This document shows, piece by piece, positions 1-5,925 of a stretch of DNA of 7,176 bases (positions within the stretch are counted from its first letter, which is position 1; every line of letters starts with the position of its first letter). Source of the DNA: Planctomicrobium piriforme (GTDB lineage Bacteria > Planctomycetota > Planctomycetia > Pirellulales > PNKZ01); NCBI GenBank assembly GCA_945877965.1, contig CAMCTH010000240.1, positions 1-7,176 on the forward strand. Reading direction: 5' to 3'. The notes below the pieces were generated by a model that saw only the letters and a list, made by a program, of their open reading frames with translations, ran no database searches and was not told the origin of the DNA. A program made the position numbers and the translations under genes.

Positions 1-705
1 GCGGCGGCGGGGATCGGCATCTCCAAAAGCGGGTTCACCGGCCTCGGCATGTTCCACGTCGTCGTCTTCGCGACCTTGTTTGGTGCGAAGGCCTCGACGG
101 GGTTGCTGCTGCCGATGCTCATCATCGGCGACGTCTGTGCGGTCGTCGCATTCGGCCGCAGCGCGGATTGGCGCTATGTGTGGCGCGTCGCACCGCCGGC
201 GGCGATCGGCGTCGTCATCGGCTGGTGGTGCATGGACTATATCGACGAGGCTCACTATCGGCCCGTCATCGGCGGCATCATCTTGATGCTGGCGGTCATG
301 CAGTTCACACGAATGATGCGGCCGAACTGGTTCGACCGTGTACCGCATTCGGCGGCATTTGCGTGGACGTTGGGCCTGCTGGCCGGCGTAACGACGATGC
401 TGGCCAATGCGGCAGGGCCGATCGTCGCGCTGTATCTGCTGGCGGTGTCGTTGCCGAAGAAAGAACTCGTCGGCACCAGTTCCTGGTTCTTTCTGCTGTT
501 GAACATCTACAAGATTCCCTTCAGCTTCGGCCTCGGGCTGATTTCCCCACAGACGCTGTGGCTCAACCTCTTGCTGGCACCGGCGATCGTCATCGGCACG
601 ATCGTCGGGCGCTGGCTGATTCGACTCGTTCCGCAACGCCTATTCGATGCCATGTTGCTGACGTTCGTGAGCGTGGCTGCGCTGCGATTGATCGGTATTT
701 TCTAA
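1..705 (+). CDS. TauE/SafE-family sulfite/anion exporter-like membrane protein (5' end missing)
   Basis: This is a polytopic inner-membrane protein of the TauE/SafE family, whose studied members are linked to export of sulfite, sulfoacetate or related organosulfur anions. The substrate here cannot be read from sequence. The reading frame is open to the left edge, and the first visible residues include GISKSGFTGLG, the glycine-rich first-helix motif of the family, so probably only a short N-terminal stretch is missing. The visible part is 234 residues of alternating hydrophobic helices and short basic loops. A second glycine/alanine-rich helix (LLAGVTTMLANAAGP, about residues 122-136) corresponds to the internal repeat typical of these permeases. 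It is followed by a polar PKKELVGTSSW segment. The first ATG inside the window (position 49) lies after the conserved motif and is not the real start. The gene ends 89 nt before the polyketide operon and has no obvious functional tie to it. Confidence 0.88.
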   Translation, partial: AAAGIGISKSGFTGLGMFHVVVFATLFGAKASTGLLLPMLIIGDVCAVVAFGRSADWRYVWRVAPPAAIGVVIGWWCMDYIDEAHYRPVIGGIILMLAVMQFTRMMRPNWFDRVPHSAAFAWTLGLLAGVTTMLANAAGPIVALYLLAVSLPKKELVGTSSWFFLLLNIYKIPFSFGLGLISPQTLWLNLLLAPAIVIGTIVGRWLIRLVPQRLFDAMLLTFVSVAALRLIGIF

Positions 706-743
706 ATGGCCGGGATCGAACGTGACGGCACTCGTAGCCCTGC

Positions 744-772
744 ACGCCGTTCCGGCGTAGAATTACCGGTAA
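744..772. promoter_or_regulatory. Hairpin plus 10-bp palindrome upstream of the polyketide operon
   Basis: Two adjacent dyad elements are seen directly. ACGCCG (744-749) and CGGCGT (753-758) form a perfect 6-bp stem with a TTC loop. The perfect palindrome TTACCGGTAA follows at 763-772. They lie between the stop of the permease gene and the start of the methyltransferase gene, in the only spacer that could hold the promoter of the four-gene unit. The hairpin has no following T-run, so it is a poor intrinsic terminator. The palindrome could be an operator. A TAGAAT hexamer at 758-763 resembles a -10 box, but I see no convincing -35 box. The regulatory role is inferred. Confidence 0.3.
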
Positions 773-794
773 GGATGTCTGCGAGCATGAGCCT

Positions 795-1541
795 ATGACA
801 CGATGGAGCGACTTAGCGACGCGGAATCGTCAGCCCGAGGTGATGGATCAGCCCGATCTCGATCGGGAGGCTCATCAGGCCGCCCTTCGTTCGCTGGCAC
901 GCATCAATTTCTGGAGCGGCAGCGCCGGAGTTCTGTGGCCTCCACTTCGACGACTTGCTCAGCGACTCGGTGTAAAGTCGCTCAGCGTGCTTGATCTGGC
1001 GAGCGGTGCCGGAGATGTGCCGCTCGCCTTGGAGGCGAAAGCTCGGCGTGCCGGGCTCGATCTTCGAATCACAGGCTGCGACGTGAGTCCGTGTGCGATC
1101 CACCAAGCGCGCGAGACGGCGGCCCGCTCGGGATCGAATGTTCGATTTGAACAACGCGACGTCTTATCGCAGCCCCCTACGGAGCAATACGACGTCGTCA
1201 CGTGCTCGCTGTTCTTGCACCATCTCGACGATACCGAGGCCGTACAACTGCTCCGCATCATGGGGGCGTCGGCCCAGCATTTGCTGTTGGTGAACGATCT
1301 GGAGCGTAGTGCCGTCGGTTACTATTTGGTCAAACTGGCGACGCGATTGCTGTCGCGGTCGAAAGTCGTGTGGATCGACGGCCCGCGCAGCGTCGAGGGG
1401 GCCTATAGCTTGGCGGAGATGCGAGCGCTTGCCGTTCAGGCCGGCCTGGAATCGGCCGAGGTCGAGCGTCGGCATCCTTGCCGGATGCTGCTGTCGTGGT
1501 CTCCAGGGGCGCTACGCAACCGGGAGACCGACTCCGCATAA
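795..1541 (+). CDS. Class I SAM-dependent methyltransferase of the type III PKS cluster
   Basis: A 248-residue Rossmann-fold methyltransferase. Motif I is VLDLASGAGDVP (65-76), the acidic end of strand 2 is in GCDVSP (94-99), and motif IV/post-motif is YDVVTCSLFLHHLDD (132-146). Near the C-terminus LLSRSKVVWIDGPRSV (185-200) precedes a YSLAEMR helix of the UbiE-like type. The N-terminal RQPEVMDQPDLD followed by an ALRSLARIN helix resembles the leader of methyltransferases found beside bacterial type III polyketide synthases. This supports the start at 795 rather than the internal ATG at 843, which would cut into that block. No good Shine-Dalgarno precedes 795. By analogy with Streptomyces SrsB, the likely role is methylation of the phenolic ring or hydroxyl of the polyketide product. 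The exact position is not predictable. The stop codon overlaps the ribosome binding site of the next gene, suggesting translational coupling. Confidence 0.85.
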   Translation: MTRWSDLATRNRQPEVMDQPDLDREAHQAALRSLARINFWSGSAGVLWPPLRRLAQRLGVKSLSVLDLASGAGDVPLALEAKARRAGLDLRITGCDVSPCAIHQARETAARSGSNVRFEQRDVLSQPPTEQYDVVTCSLFLHHLDDTEAVQLLRIMGASAQHLLLVNDLERSAVGYYLVKLATRLLSRSKVVWIDGPRSVEGAYSLAEMRALAVQAGLESAEVERRHPCRMLLSWSPGALRNRETDSA

Positions 1542-1545
1542 GGAG
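1540..1545 (+). promoter_or_regulatory. Shine-Dalgarno site of the FAD oxidoreductase gene
   Basis: AAGGAG, complementary to the 3' end of 16S rRNA, sits 5 nt before the ATG at 1551 and shares its first two bases with the TAA stop of the methyltransferase gene. It is the only strong Shine-Dalgarno sequence seen in the window. It fixes the downstream start and implies that ribosomes finishing the first gene reinitiate on the second. Confidence 0.75.
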
Positions 1546-1550
1546 ACGCG

Positions 1551-2798
1551 ATGAAAACGAGCTGCGAGGCCTTGGTGATTGGCGGCGGCCCAGCCGGGGC
1601 GGTTGCGGCGGCGCTCTTGGCTCAAGCCGGTTGGTCGGTCGTCGTGTTGGAGCGTAAATCGTTTCCGCGTCGTAAGGTTTGCGGAGAGTACTTGTCGGCG
1701 ACGAACTGGCCGTTGCTGGTTCAACTCGGCGTCGACGAGGCGGTGCATCGACAAGCGGGGCCTGCCGTTCGTCGCGTCGGTCTGTTCGTCGGCGAGCATG
1801 CGTTAACCGCGGAGTTGCCGCTGTCCGACGTTTGCGGAGGCCGCTGGGGTCGGGCGTTGTCGCGCGAGCGGTTGGATTCGCTCTTGCTTGATCGCGCGGC
1901 GGCACTCGGCGCGGAGGTGCTCCAGCCGTGGGATGCGCAATCGTTGACCGAAGTCGAAGGGGGCTTTGTTTGTCGCGCGGCTTCCACCACGACCGCTGAA
2001 ACGAGAGAGTTCGAAACTCCGATCGTCATTGCCGCACATGGCTCGTGGGAGTTTGGAGAGTTGCCGACCCAGCTTGCGCGAGGCCGTCCGCGCGCCGGCG
2101 ATTTGCTGGGGTTCAAAACGCATTTCCAGCATGCTGAGTTGCCGGATGGGTTGATGCCGTTGCTTTGCTTTCCCGGCGGTTACGGCGGGATGGTCCATGT
2201 CGACGAGGGACGCATCAGTCTCTCATGTTGTGTTCGACGTGAACAACTTGAGCAAATTCAACGTACTGAAGGACGAAGCGACGGCGAGGCCGTGCGCGCG
2301 CATATCGAAAAGTCGACGCCGGCCGTTCGTCGAGTGCTGGAAACGGCGACGACCGGCGAACGCTGGTTGTCGGCGGGACCGATTCGTCCTGGGATTCGCG
2401 ATTGCTATCGACAGGGAATCTTCCGCGTCGGCAATGCGGCCGGAGAAGCCCATCCGGCCGTCGCCGAAGGAATCACGATGGCGATGCAATCGGCGCAGTT
2501 GCTGGCCGAGCATCTCGGTCCGCAGCGCGATGCCATTCGAACGAAACAGACTCGCGACGTCGTCGGGCGGAATTACACCTACGCTTGGCGGGCGGCCTTC
2601 GCGCGACGCATTCGCGTGTCAGCCGCGATTGCAAATTGGGCGATGAGACCGACCTACGTCCAAGCGTGCCTACCGATCATCAAGCATTTTCCCAAATTAC
2701 TAACCTGGGGGGCGCGACAGAGCGGCAAAATCGATTTCCCTTCACGTTACGAAGCGACGACCGATGCCGGCCGCTTGTCTCCCTACCTTGCTGAGTGA
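1551..2798 (+). CDS. FAD-dependent oxidoreductase/monooxygenase (SrsC-like, geranylgeranyl-reductase superfamily)
   Basis: A 415-residue flavoprotein of the PHBH/geranylgeranyl reductase fold. The N-terminal dinucleotide motif is VIGGGPAGAVAAALLAQAG (9-27), with the ribose-binding acidic residue E34 at the end of strand 2. RKVCGEYLS (41-49) matches the RKxCGE block of this superfamily, and GRALSRERLDSLLLDRA (100-116) the conserved segment that follows. The C-terminal flavin-binding segment is GNAAGEAHPAVAEGI (294-308), where the usual GD motif reads GN. No signal peptide or clear membrane helix is present. Placed between a methyltransferase and a type III polyketide synthase, it most likely hydroxylates or oxidises the phenolic lipid, as SrsC does in Streptomyces. 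A reductase acting on an isoprenoid or alkyl chain is an alternative that family membership allows. It starts after a strong Shine-Dalgarno and ends 9 nt before the synthase gene in the same reading frame. Confidence 0.85.
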   Translation: MKTSCEALVIGGGPAGAVAAALLAQAGWSVVVLERKSFPRRKVCGEYLSATNWPLLVQLGVDEAVHRQAGPAVRRVGLFVGEHALTAELPLSDVCGGRWGRALSRERLDSLLLDRAAALGAEVLQPWDAQSLTEVEGGFVCRAASTTTAETREFETPIVIAAHGSWEFGELPTQLARGRPRAGDLLGFKTHFQHAELPDGLMPLLCFPGGYGGMVHVDEGRISLSCCVRREQLEQIQRTEGRSDGEAVRAHIEKSTPAVRRVLETATTGERWLSAGPIRPGIRDCYRQGIFRVGNAAGEAHPAVAEGITMAMQSAQLLAEHLGPQRDAIRTKQTRDVVGRNYTYAWRAAFARRIRVSAAIANWAMRPTYVQACLPIIKHFPKLLTWGARQSGKIDFPSRYEATTDAGRLSPYLAE

Positions 2799-2807
2799 GT
2801 ATTCGTA

Positions 2808-3911
2808 ATGAGTCTAGCCATACTTGGAATCGGAACGGCTTTGCCGCCGTTCTCTATGACGCAAGAACAGGCGGCGGAACTCGCGCGGCTCGTGAACATG
2901 CCCGGCGATAGCCAGGCCGCGGTGCTTCGCGCGCTCTATCGTCGGGCGGGCGTGAAGATGCGCTACACGGCGGTGCCGCACGAGACGGTGCTGGAATGGA
3001 ATCGCGCGGCAGCCGAACTGGTTGCCAGCCCGGGAGGCGTCACGGAGCACGTCGTTACGCGCGGGGCGACGACGTTCGAGCGGATGCAAATCTATGCCCG
3101 CGAGGCACCCAAGCTGGCTGTTTTTGCGGCAAGGGAAGCGTTGCAACGTGCCGAGGTCTCGGCCGCCGACGTCACGCATTTGGTGACGGTCTCTTGCACG
3201 GGGTTCGATGCGCCGGGCGTCGATATCCAGCTCATTCAACAACTGGGACTGCGGCCGACCGTGCAGCGGACGAACGTCGGCTTCATGGGATGTCATGGGG
3301 CGCTAAATGGATTGCGCGTGGCGCGCGGACTCGCGCAGGCCGATGCTCCGGCCGTCGTGTTGGTTTCCGCCACGGAACTTTGCAGCTTGCACTACTTCTT
3401 GCCGTGGCAACCGAATCGGTTCGTCGGCAATGCGATCTTCGGCGACGGCTCGGCCGCACTCATTGGCGCGACGTCGTCGCCGGATGCGGAATGGCACGTG
3501 GCGGCCAATGGTGCCTGCCTGATTCCCGACTCGACGGATGCGATGAGTTGGACCGTCGGCGATTATGGTTTCGAGATGGAACTCTCGCCGCGAATCCCCG
3601 ATCTCATCCGCGAGCATCTGCGTCCCTGGCTCGAACAATGGCTGTCCGAAAACGGCGTGTCGTTCGGCGACGTCGGATCGTGGGGAATTCATCCCGGCGG
3701 GCCGCGCATCTTGCGGGCGGTGGAGGAAGGGTTGGGGATCGATCCGCAAGCGACGGCGATCTCGCGCGATGTGCTGGCGGAGTGCGGCAACATGTCGAGC
3801 CCGACCGTACTATTTATTCTCGATCGACTACGGCGGGCCGATGCTCCGCGTCCTTGCGTGCTGCTCGGGTTCGGTCCCGGGCTGGCTGCGGAAGCGACGC
3901 TGTTGCGATGA
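2808..3911 (+). CDS. Type III polyketide synthase (chalcone/alkylresorcinol synthase family)
   Basis: A 367-residue homodimer-type ketosynthase, close to the usual family length. The catalytic triad is visible: Cys130 in TVSCTGFDAPG, His295 in WGIHPGGPRIL and Asn328 in ECGNMSSPT. NAIFGDGSAALIG (208-220) and the C-terminal GFGPGLA (354-360) are characteristic of the chalcone synthase family and separate it from FabH. The N-terminus (AILGIGTALPP) is that of bacterial type III enzymes. The expected reaction is repeated extension of a CoA- or ACP-bound starter with malonyl-CoA, then aldol or lactone cyclisation to an alkylresorcinol or alkylpyrone. The operon partners favour a phenolic lipid with a fatty acyl starter, but chain length and ring type cannot be read by eye. 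The start is fixed by the upstream TGA at 2796-2798 in the same frame, three codons away. There is no strong ribosome binding site, so coupling to the preceding gene is likely. Confidence 0.95.
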   Translation: MSLAILGIGTALPPFSMTQEQAAELARLVNMPGDSQAAVLRALYRRAGVKMRYTAVPHETVLEWNRAAAELVASPGGVTEHVVTRGATTFERMQIYAREAPKLAVFAAREALQRAEVSAADVTHLVTVSCTGFDAPGVDIQLIQQLGLRPTVQRTNVGFMGCHGALNGLRVARGLAQADAPAVVLVSATELCSLHYFLPWQPNRFVGNAIFGDGSAALIGATSSPDAEWHVAANGACLIPDSTDAMSWTVGDYGFEMELSPRIPDLIREHLRPWLEQWLSENGVSFGDVGSWGIHPGGPRILRAVEEGLGIDPQATAISRDVLAECGNMSSPTVLFILDRLRRADAPRPCVLLGFGPGLAAEATLLR

Positions 3912-3950
3912 TCTCGTTATTCAGAGAATCGCGAACGCTCTGAAGCCGTA

Positions 3951-4712
3951 ATGGATAAGACGATTTATCAACGATGTCGTGCCGCGTGGAAGCAGCGTTC
4001 GCGCGGCGTCATGGCGGCACTGCTGGGTTCTCTGCTCGTCGGGGCAGCGACGCTGTTCTGGAAGTTGGCCGAGCAGATAGATCGCGGACTTACGCGCCCG
4101 TGGGATGAGCGGATCTTGCTCGCTTTACGCCGGGCTGACGATCCGGCGATTCCGATCGGCCCGCATTGGCTCCATGAAGCGGGGCTCGACGTTACGGCCT
4201 TGGGGAGTCCAATCGTTCTGGCGATCTTCGTCGTCGCCTCCGTCGGCTTTTTGTATTTCGAAGGCCAGCGGCGCGTCGCCGCCGTTACCGCCGCGATGAC
4301 GATCGGCGGGGGGCTCCTGTCGGTGTTGCTGAAGTCCATCTTCGCGCGACCCCGGCCGGAGGTGGTGCCGCATCTGCGCGATGTGCTGAGTTCGAGTTTT
4401 CCCAGCGGTCACACAATGGGGGCCGCGATCGTTTACATGACGCTCGGTGTCATGTTCATGAAGTCGTTTCGCAGCCGACGTGCGCAGGCCTTCTGCTTGC
4501 TCTTGGCTCTGTTTCTCACGGTGGCCGTGGGATTAAGTCGCGTGTATCTCGGCGTGCATTATCCCAGCGACGTGTTGGGGGGCTGGCTCGCGGCTCTCAG
4601 TTGGACGCTCGCCTGCTGGTCGCTCGCGCACTTCATTCCGAATCGACCGCTGCCCGAAGTCGACGATGCTCCGACGAAGCCTTCTCAAGCGGATCGATCG
4701 TTGCCGGAATAG
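3951..4712 (+). CDS. PAP2-family membrane phosphatase (lipid phosphate phosphatase-like)
   Basis: A 253-residue integral membrane protein with the complete three-part phosphatase signature: KSIFARPRP (128-136, the KX6RP motif), SFPSGHT (149-155, PSGH with His154) and SRVYLGVHYPSD (196-207, SRX5HX3D with His203 and Asp207). About six hydrophobic helices are visible, at roughly 20-40, 87-103, 110-127, 156-171, 177-195 and 208-228. Family members remove phosphate from phosphatidic acid, phosphatidylglycerophosphate, undecaprenyl diphosphate or related lipids, usually with the active site facing the periplasm. The substrate here is unknown. The gene follows the polyketide synthase by 39 nt in the same direction, so it is probably the last gene of that operon. 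It could supply a dephosphorylation step, recycle a carrier lipid, or simply be a passenger. No Shine-Dalgarno is evident. A start at the internal ATG at 4011, just before the first helix, is a possible alternative. Confidence 0.9.
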   Translation: MDKTIYQRCRAAWKQRSRGVMAALLGSLLVGAATLFWKLAEQIDRGLTRPWDERILLALRRADDPAIPIGPHWLHEAGLDVTALGSPIVLAIFVVASVGFLYFEGQRRVAAVTAAMTIGGGLLSVLLKSIFARPRPEVVPHLRDVLSSSFPSGHTMGAAIVYMTLGVMFMKSFRSRRAQAFCLLLALFLTVAVGLSRVYLGVHYPSDVLGGWLAALSWTLACWSLAHFIPNRPLPEVDDAPTKPSQADRSLPE

Positions 4713-4872
4713 CGTCAGATCGGCCTGCGATTCTATTTCATAAGTTGCTCGCAACCGTGCCGCATGACATGGGCTGGATTCTTGTCGCCTGCGGGGGCCA
4801 TTCGTCAGATGGGTCGAATCTTGTTACCTTAAGGCGTTCTCGACGGTTCGACCTCTGCCGGAAAAGTGACTT
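4713..4872. other. Intergenic region between the polyketide operon and hflKC
   Basis: This 160-nt spacer is the largest in the window and the probable site of the hflK promoter. No coding sequence is supported. GGTCGAA (4812-4818) and TTCGACC (4847-4853) form a perfect 7-bp inverted repeat with 28 nt between the arms. GTTGC-TC-GCAAC occupies 4744-4755. CGTCAGAT occurs twice, at 4713-4720 and 4803-4810. A TTGTCG hexamer at 4782-4787 lies 17 nt from TCAGAT at 4805-4810, a weak fit to a -35/-10 pair. No hairpin followed by a T-run, as expected of an intrinsic terminator, is seen after the phosphatase gene. Regulatory function is inferred from position only. Confidence 0.35.
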
Positions 4873-5850
4873 ATGAACGTCCCCCAGCGCCGCGGCGACG
4901 GTTTCTCCTCGAACGAAGATCTGCCGATTGATCCCTTCTTGAAGTTGATGCCGTGGGCGATCGTCGCGGCAATGTTGTTCTTTCTGATGTTTGGGGCGTT
5001 CTACACCGTCGCTCCGTACGAGCAGGCGGTCGTCCTTCGTTTCGGCAAGTATCAATCGACGGCGATGCCGGGTCTCCACTTCAAGTTGCCTTTGGTCGAC
5101 ACGGTGCTCAAAGTGAGCGGCGAAGAGCGAAGCCTGCGACTGCCGATGGGGAACGCTGAGACGGGGCCTGCGTCGCGTAACGAAGACGACACGCTGATGC
5201 TGACCGGCGATTTGAATACGGCCGGCGTCGAGTGGACCGTGCAATGGAAAGTGACCGACGCTTCGCAGTTTCTGTTCCGCTTCCCCAAAGAAGGGGCCGA
5301 CGAGTTTGCTCAACAGTTGGTGACGACCGTCGCTCGGACGGTGATGAACCGCCTGGTCGGCAACTATTCGTTCGACGAGGTCATCGGCGCGAAGCGGAGC
5401 GACATTGCCCACGAAGCGCGGCAGGCGACGCAAGCGATTCTCGATGCTTATCAATGCGGCATTACGGTCCCGGCGTTGCAGCTACAACGGGTCACTCCGC
5501 CCGAGCAAGTGAAGCCGGCATTTGATCGGGTGAACGCCGCGATTCAAGAAAAGCAAAAGCTCGAAAACGAGGCCGAGACGGAGCGGAACCGATTGATGCC
5601 GCAAGCGCTCGCGGCGAAAGACAAAATGATTCGCGAAGCGCAGGGGTACTCCGATCGCCGTCGCGCCGAGGCTCAGGGGGAAATTGACGCCCTTGTGGCG
5701 AAATATCGGGCGTATCAAAAAGCCCCCGACATCACGCGGCAGCGATTGTATCTCGAAGCGATGCAGGAAGTGCTGATGAACGTCGAGCAAAAGACGATTC
5801 TTGACTCCGATCTCAAACAGATTTTGCCGCTGCTTCAACTCGACCAATAG
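4873..5850 (+). CDS. hflK: HflK, SPFH-domain membrane protein of the HflKC complex
   Basis: A 325-residue SPFH/band-7 protein. A polar cytoplasmic N-terminus (1-25) precedes one membrane helix (about 27-45). The SPFH domain follows, beginning with VAPYEQAVVLRFGKY (46-60) and PGLHFKLPLVD (66-76), and including DDTLMLTGDLN (105-115) and TPPEQVKPAFDRVNAA (208-223). A charged coiled-coil rich in Lys, Glu and Ala spans about 222-285. The HflK-type tail is DITRQRLYLEAMQEVL (286-301). In studied bacteria HflK and HflC form a large membrane cage around FtsH and restrain its degradation of membrane proteins. Compared with E. coli HflK (about 419 residues) this copy is shorter, lacking the glycine-rich N-terminal stretch and the long C-terminal tail. 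The start is well fixed: an in-frame TGA lies at 4867-4869, and a modest GGAAAA is at 4860-4865. The partner hflC follows after 75 nt. Confidence 0.93.
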   Translation: MNVPQRRGDGFSSNEDLPIDPFLKLMPWAIVAAMLFFLMFGAFYTVAPYEQAVVLRFGKYQSTAMPGLHFKLPLVDTVLKVSGEERSLRLPMGNAETGPASRNEDDTLMLTGDLNTAGVEWTVQWKVTDASQFLFRFPKEGADEFAQQLVTTVARTVMNRLVGNYSFDEVIGAKRSDIAHEARQATQAILDAYQCGITVPALQLQRVTPPEQVKPAFDRVNAAIQEKQKLENEAETERNRLMPQALAAKDKMIREAQGYSDRRRAEAQGEIDALVAKYRAYQKAPDITRQRLYLEAMQEVLMNVEQKTILDSDLKQILPLLQLDQ

Positions 5851-5884
5851 GACGAACGAGCCCCGCCGTCGCACACCGCCGGCC

Positions 5885-5910
5885 ATCGTCTCTCACGATC
5901 TCCCCTTTTT
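5885..5910 (+). terminator. Small hairpin with T-run between hflK and hflC (weak candidate)
   Basis: ATCGT (5885-5889) and ACGAT (5895-5899) pair around a CTCTC loop and are followed within 6 nt by five T residues (5906-5910). This resembles a very weak intrinsic terminator or attenuator. The stem has only 5 bp and is not GC-rich, so it may be chance. If functional, it would lower hflC transcription relative to hflK. Confidence 0.15.
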
Positions 5911-5925
5911 GCCGACTGAAACTTT

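Noticed and set aside
1..705. Membership of the permease gene in the polyketide operon, for example as product exporter
   Set aside because: It is separated by 89 nt containing dyad elements, and its family is tied to small sulfur-containing anions rather than lipids. No sequence evidence links it to the pathway.
2808..3911. FabH (ketoacyl-ACP synthase III) as identity of the synthase
   Set aside because: FabH also has Cys-His-Asn, but WGIHPGGP, IFGDGSAALI and the terminal GFGPG signature together fit chalcone synthase-type enzymes, and the operon context agrees.
2996..3943. Second plus-strand frame of 315 codons inside the polyketide synthase gene
   Set aside because: It is an alternate frame of a gene with a full catalytic triad. 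The product is Arg/Gly-rich without motifs.
4713..4760. Intrinsic terminator after the PAP2 gene
   Set aside because: The only local dyad (GTTGC-TC-GCAAC, 4744-4755) has an effective 4-bp stem and no following T-run.
4738..5454. Minus-strand open frame of 238 codons opposite hflK
   Set aside because: It is antisense to the conserved SPFH domain, has Arg/His/Gln-rich composition and no family signature.
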